Assembly: GCA_009767595.1 (NCBI GenBank)
Contig: VSDK01008873.1
Location: 388,321-452,320, forward strand
DNA from: Symbiodinium kawagutii
Taxonomy: Eukaryota; Sar; Dinophyceae; Suessiales; Symbiodiniaceae
Direction of reading: 5' to 3'
Length of the DNA: 64,000 bases
The translations under genes were made by a program, and so were the position numbers. A model generated the notes under the pieces. It did no database searches. It was given only the letters and a program-made list of their open reading frames with translations, and was not told the DNA's origin. Below, in pieces: positions 59,950-64,000 of the stretch (positions are counted from its first letter, which is position 1; each line of letters starts with the position of its first letter).

Positions 59950-61999
59950 GTCAGTTTTGGCCAATGTACGTTGCCTGTAATGGTTCATCATGGCATTTGT
60001 ACTGAGTATATTTCATGCCAGCCTTGTTTGCTAATGAGGTGGCCTAACAGAAGTGATCAATTTCGCTAGCGCACATTGCTCATTGTCCGTACATCTTTTT
60101 CCATGGCCCAACATAAACAGCTTCCTTTCCGGGCAAATCCCCTGGACGCCCTGGCAAAAAAAAATATGTTTATGTTTGTTTGCTATTATGGTCGACGATC
60201 ACTGGTGAACGGTGTGCGACAGTGAGTGTTGTATTTGTGTTGATCAGACCGTGGTTGTTGATGACAGAAAAAAGTAAATGGATTTGCTTTGTGGCAAACA
60301 AGCAGCAGTCCTTACTTGTGGAAGACAGATGGAATGAGAATGAAGGCTTTGAATAATGGTCAGAAATGATGATCAATCGTGATTAGAACTTTGATAGTGC
60401 TAAAACGTGATCACCATGGTCTGCAATGACAAATTCCAAGCAACATGTTTGGTTAGTGAGTATGTATACTGGTTATGGCTGGTGACCACAGCAGCAAGAC
60501 TGGTGAAGTGGGCTTATCACTTGCTAAAGACTTATTATGTTTGGTGATTCCAGAGCTGTGAAGCCGGCTACGTTTTAATGACTGGTTGCAGTGAACTATT
60601 TGTGACTGGCCATTGATAAATACCAACCATGTAATACCACATTAGACTATAAGTAATTGAACTATGCAACTGTATGGCTTTGCTTTTGATATCAATGATC
60701 GATTATGTTTTTTAGATAGCTACTTAGTTCGAGGATTCGTTCCTCTTGACGTGTTGCCCACTTGGGTGCCTGTTGCTACACGGTTCATCAGCTAATGTTC
60801 TGTATGCATCAAGAGATCACACTACCAAAGCATGCGTTTGGACAACAATGGTTGGGTCGATACTGCTCAAATGTGTCAATTTCCAGATTGCTTTTCCTGC
60901 TTAAAACACTAAAAGGACGACAGTGGTTCTTTCGTTGACCTGTTTTGGCTTGCTTTCCGTCGTAGACCATGCACGTTACGAGTTGGTTACAGCATATCAA
61001 TCATCAACATTTGCTTCAATTACTTCATAAGTTCATTAGTCAACATGCATACTGAGTTGCCTGGGGCCTGCACTTGTTATAGGCTTCCATTCATCCTATT
61101 GTCAATGCCTGGCTAGGGAAATTTGTTTGTTTTCCCCGGCTAAACTGTGTCGGGCGCTTCGCTGAAGTGGTTGTCAAACCAAGCCCGGAGAGAAGAAGAG
61201 AAGATGCATACTGAGTTTATTTGACCCAGCAATACTTTCGTGTGCTCACTGATCTTTTACCCTTTTGGAAACCATCCCCTGAAAGTTGAAAATCACAACA
61301 GTTTCGATAGGTAAGCCAGCCATTTCCATGGCAGATTTTCACGCAGCAAGGGCTATGTTCAACCGTCCCCTCATAGCCCTTTGATAACCTGAGTAAACCA
61401 AACTAACCTTACCCTTGCCCATCAAAAGGCTAAGCTTAGTGGCTCAACTGAAAAAGCTAAGTTCAACCTCAACAATCAAACTGACTTCAACCATCCTTAA
61501 CCGTCCTTAACTATCCTGAACCATGAACCAACAACTTTGCTCCCTGAAAAGGTTGAACAACTTCACTTCAAAGTAGTTGTAAACCTGGCTTTCAGTGGTT
61601 TCAGTGGTTAAACCTAGCGCTAACCACCAGTGGTTTAAAGTTGAAACTATCCCACAAGGTAGCTTCAATCCATCAACTCCCCTGAACCATCCTTGATTCC
61701 TGAACCAAGTGGTTCAACCATCCTCCTGAACCATCCTTAACTATCCTTAAAAGTACCGCCATCCTAAACCACCCTTAACCATGATTGCCTTGACTATCCA
61801 TCAACTAAGTGATGGTGATAGGGTTCATGAACTAAGTATCATAGTGCATCATCCATCACTAACCATCAAGGTGGTTAAACTATCCATCACAAAAAATCGA
61901 AAAGAACAAGGAAAAAAAATCGAAAATCGAAAAAGAAAGAAAAACGAAAAAAAACAAATCGAAAAACCAATCACCTGCTTTCTCTTCACTCGCCTCGAG

Positions 62000-62116
62000 G
62001 TTTCCTGCCCCAGCGCCGCCGCGTGAAGCTGGCGGAGCAGGCAGAGACCAGGCCGGGCCGCGTGAAAACGTGCGCCGGTGCGGCAGGGATGGCCATGGAA
62101 AGCACGAAAAATGAGG
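62000..62116 (+). CDS. Candidate exon, basic helix
   Basis: GC-rich island after CCTCGAG. The best frame by third-position GC reads FLPQRRRVKLAEQAETRPGR then VKTCAGAAGMAMESTKN. It starts with an amphipathic basic helix. The 3' junction (GAGG|GTTAAT) is uncertain. Confidence 0.38.
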
Positions 62117-62836
62117 GTTAATGATGGATTATGACTGGTTATATCTGGTTATTGTGATGGATTATGGTGCTTAGTGATTGTGATGGATTATGATGATTTA
62201 TGATGGTGAATAAAGGTTAATGGCCGTGGTTCATGATGATTAGTGCTGGTTAATGATAGATTATGATGGAGGTGATGGTAATTATGGTGATTTGGCAGGG
62301 GCAAGTAATGGATAATGACGGTCTGGCAGTGTGAAAGGATGCATGACGATGGTTTTGCAAAGGCAGATGATAGTTTTATTACTGTTCCTGAAGGGCACTC
62401 GTGAAGGAATACATTATTGGAAACTACTTGAAGAGTAAATAGACCTGAAAACTGAATCAAGAACAACTTCAATAGCATCAACAGCTGTTCTTTTGGTAAT
62501 TTCAATTGGTCATGCTACAGCTATGGGCGGTACACGTTTCAGACCGAGGGGATGCTTCATCAATGTTGGAGGGTAACTACCAGTCTGTCGCTTGTTCTCC
62601 TTGCTGTCAACCTGGCAGAAAATGTCGCTTACCTGCAGCACGCTCGTTGTATGACGATACTTTCTGGCGGTGAAAATATTTTTTATTGCAAGCTTTCATC
62701 CTTCTCCGTCACTGCACATTCTTGCCGTAACTGTCACCAACAATGCTTATTGTAAGCAGCAATTATCAACCATTGTTTAGGAGGCATCAACCACTGTCAC
62801 CGAGCGTTAGCCATGACACCTTGTTCACCGTGGCAG

Positions 62837-62885
62837 GAGACTGCGGCTGGAGGCAGCAAAGGTGAAACGGCAGATGAGTGAACAG
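62837..62885 (+). CDS. Coiled-coil micro-exon
   Basis: 49 nt between GTGGCAG and a GT donor (GAACAG|GTCGGG): RLRLEAAKVKRQMSEQ, a clear heptad-like charged helix. Its phase 0 end matches the start of the exon at 63852. Confidence 0.5.
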
Positions 62886-62924
62886 GTCGGGGAGCAGTGA
62901 AGAAGGTCCGACATGGTGACCATT

Positions 62925-63125
62925 GTGTTTCATTGTTTCATCTGGTTTGATTTTGTTTCCTGGTGTTTCATCGTGCTTCATCATGTTCCGTAGTGTTGCG
63001 CCGTGTTTCATCGTGTTTCACCCTGTTCCATCGTGTCGTGTTTATCATGCTTAATTGGTTCCATCGTGTTCTATCGTGCGTCATCGTGCTTCATTATGTT
63101 TCATTGCGGTTCCTCATGTTTCATC
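62925..63125. repeat. GTTTCATCGT-type degenerate repeats
   Basis: Repeated TGTTTCATCGTG / TGCTTCATCATG, about 10-13 bp per unit, in the intron between the two coiled-coil exons. Confidence 0.75.
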
Positions 63126-63578
63126 ATCACCATAGATGACGGTTCAGAACAGTTAGTAATCCAGTTCAGCCATCATTGTCAATCGGTGCCACCTCAATGA
63201 ACCATCATTCAAAAGCATCGATATCAACCATTGATTAAGCATTATCCTCCCTTACTGAACCACATATCAAAGGATAGTGTTACCTTTCGCGCACTGCGCA
63301 TATATTTCGGTGGTTGGGGGTGGAATGGGGCTGTCAGCGTTCATTTTGGAAGACCACCTTGGAAAACAGTCAAGCCATGTAACGGGTTGTTGGCTTGGAG
63401 TGCCTCAAAGAATGGGCCAAAGCGCGAGGCTACTTGAGAAAAAATATCATCGAACAAGTGATAGATATACAAATAGCCCCAACACCAATGGTTTCCATGC
63501 GACATAAACTGGTTTTTTTGGCGGGGCCCTTTGATTACCCTATGGCTTGGCACAAAGCTATTTGTATTTAGACGATTC

Positions 63579-63675
63579 CTGGTTGGTGGTTTCGAGGATT
63601 TTTGTTTCCTGGCGATAATTATTGGTTGGTTGACTTGCGCGTAGTTTTCAAAGAGGTGTTTCAACCACCAACCAG
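63579..63675 (+). mobile_element. Family A element A10
   Basis: 97 bp, the cleanest copy: left CTGGTTGGTGGTTTCGAGG and right TTTCAACCACCAACCAG are near-perfect inverted repeats, with internal GGTTGGTTGACTTGCGCGTA. In the intron before the exon at 63852. Confidence 0.75.
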
Positions 63676-63737
63676 TAATGATCACCGTTAGCCATTGTAA
63701 TCATTATACTAACCACGTTTGATCACAAGCATATGAC

Positions 63738-63823
63738 CATACGTACCCCCAAATCATCCATCATAAACCATTTATACTAGTAAACCAACCATTTTTGGGG
63801 GCCCATGACTTGAGAAACACCCC
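63738..63823. mobile_element. Family B element B4, left end truncated
   Basis: 86 bp: CGTACCCCCAAATCATCC, centre AAACCAACCATTTTTGGGGG, right ACTTGAGAAACACCCC. Ends 28 nt before the exon at 63852. Confidence 0.6.
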
Positions 63824-63851
63824 AATATGTATCCAACATATATTGACCAAG

Positions 63852-64000
63852 CAAGCCGGACAGTGGCTGCTGCAGGAGCACTGCGAGAAGACCCTGGCGG
63901 AGGTGGATCGCTACATGCAACGCATGGATCGCTACGAGCACCAGAAGCGCGGAACCAAAGGAGGCACTGGAGGTGCCCGGCAGGGCGACATCGTGGCCGA
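63852..64000 (+). CDS. Coiled-coil exon, cut by window end
   Basis: After ACCAAG the frame stays open to the last base: QAGQWLLQEHCEKTLAEVDR, YMQRMDRYEHQKRG, then a Gly-rich TKGGTGGARQGD. It joins 62837-62885 across a GT-AG intron (62886-63851) into one continuous charged helix. Function unknown. An acceptor four bases later (GCAAG) is out of phase. Element B4 ends 28 nt and A10 176 nt upstream. Confidence 0.55.

Noticed and set aside
1-64000. CRISPR arrays, prokaryotic operons, ribosome binding sites, tRNA or rRNA genes
   Set aside because: The direct repeats present lack regular unique spacers, and no tRNA-like or rRNA-like conserved stretch was recognised on either strand by eye.

Overview
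The window looks like nuclear DNA of a dinoflagellate, most likely a Symbiodiniaceae/Suessiales-type genome; this is an inference. Long AT-rich, repeat-packed stretches are interrupted by short GC-rich segments (about 35-150 nt) that translate into protein-like sequence only in pieces. The pieces are flanked by AG acceptors, usually AG|G, and by a mixture of GT, GC and GA donors. That donor mixture is known from dinoflagellates. There are no operons, ribosome binding sites, tRNAs, rRNAs or CRISPR arrays, and almost no long ORFs. Every exon I can support reads on the + strand, and the window starts and ends inside genes.

Region 1 (about 0.6-22.7 kb): one gene of at least 18 small exons encoding a tetratricopeptide-repeat (TPR) protein. 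Taking the frame-compatible splice sites, the exons join in phase into 489 codons of helical TPR sequence with a central Ala/Pro linker. Intron 1 contains an unrelated 222-codon ORF (1422-2090).

Region 2 (22.7-28.5 kb): no convincing exon. It holds an exact 327-bp tandem duplication rich in TTTAGGG-like sequence and a 1.2-kb element with terminal inverted repeats, a CAAG satellite and degenerate CCCTAAA-like repeats.

Region 3 (about 28.7-43.6 kb): exons of a second protein containing WD40 blades. Three exons (32172-32234, 33410-33498, 37658-37801) join in phase across a blade. The order is reminiscent of the ribosome-biogenesis factor WDR75/NAN1, a tentative comparison. A 10-N assembly gap lies at 38250-38259 in alternating purine-pyrimidine sequence.

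Region 4 (about 45-64 kb): scattered candidate exons of unrecognised proteins, a second copy of the 1.1-kb element (50.5-51.6 kb), a 131-bp satellite (56.2-56.7 kb), and coiled-coil exons running off the right end.

Two families of roughly 100-bp elements with terminal inverted repeats are spread through the introns. Family A has ten copies, all in the same orientation, and five of them end 11-176 nt upstream of an exon acceptor. Family B has eight copies. With the mixed splice donors and direct repeats at some intron ends, this suggests transposon-like (introner-like) intron traffic, which is the most interesting signal in the window. Exon limits were chosen by eye from frame and dinucleotides and should be treated as hypotheses.
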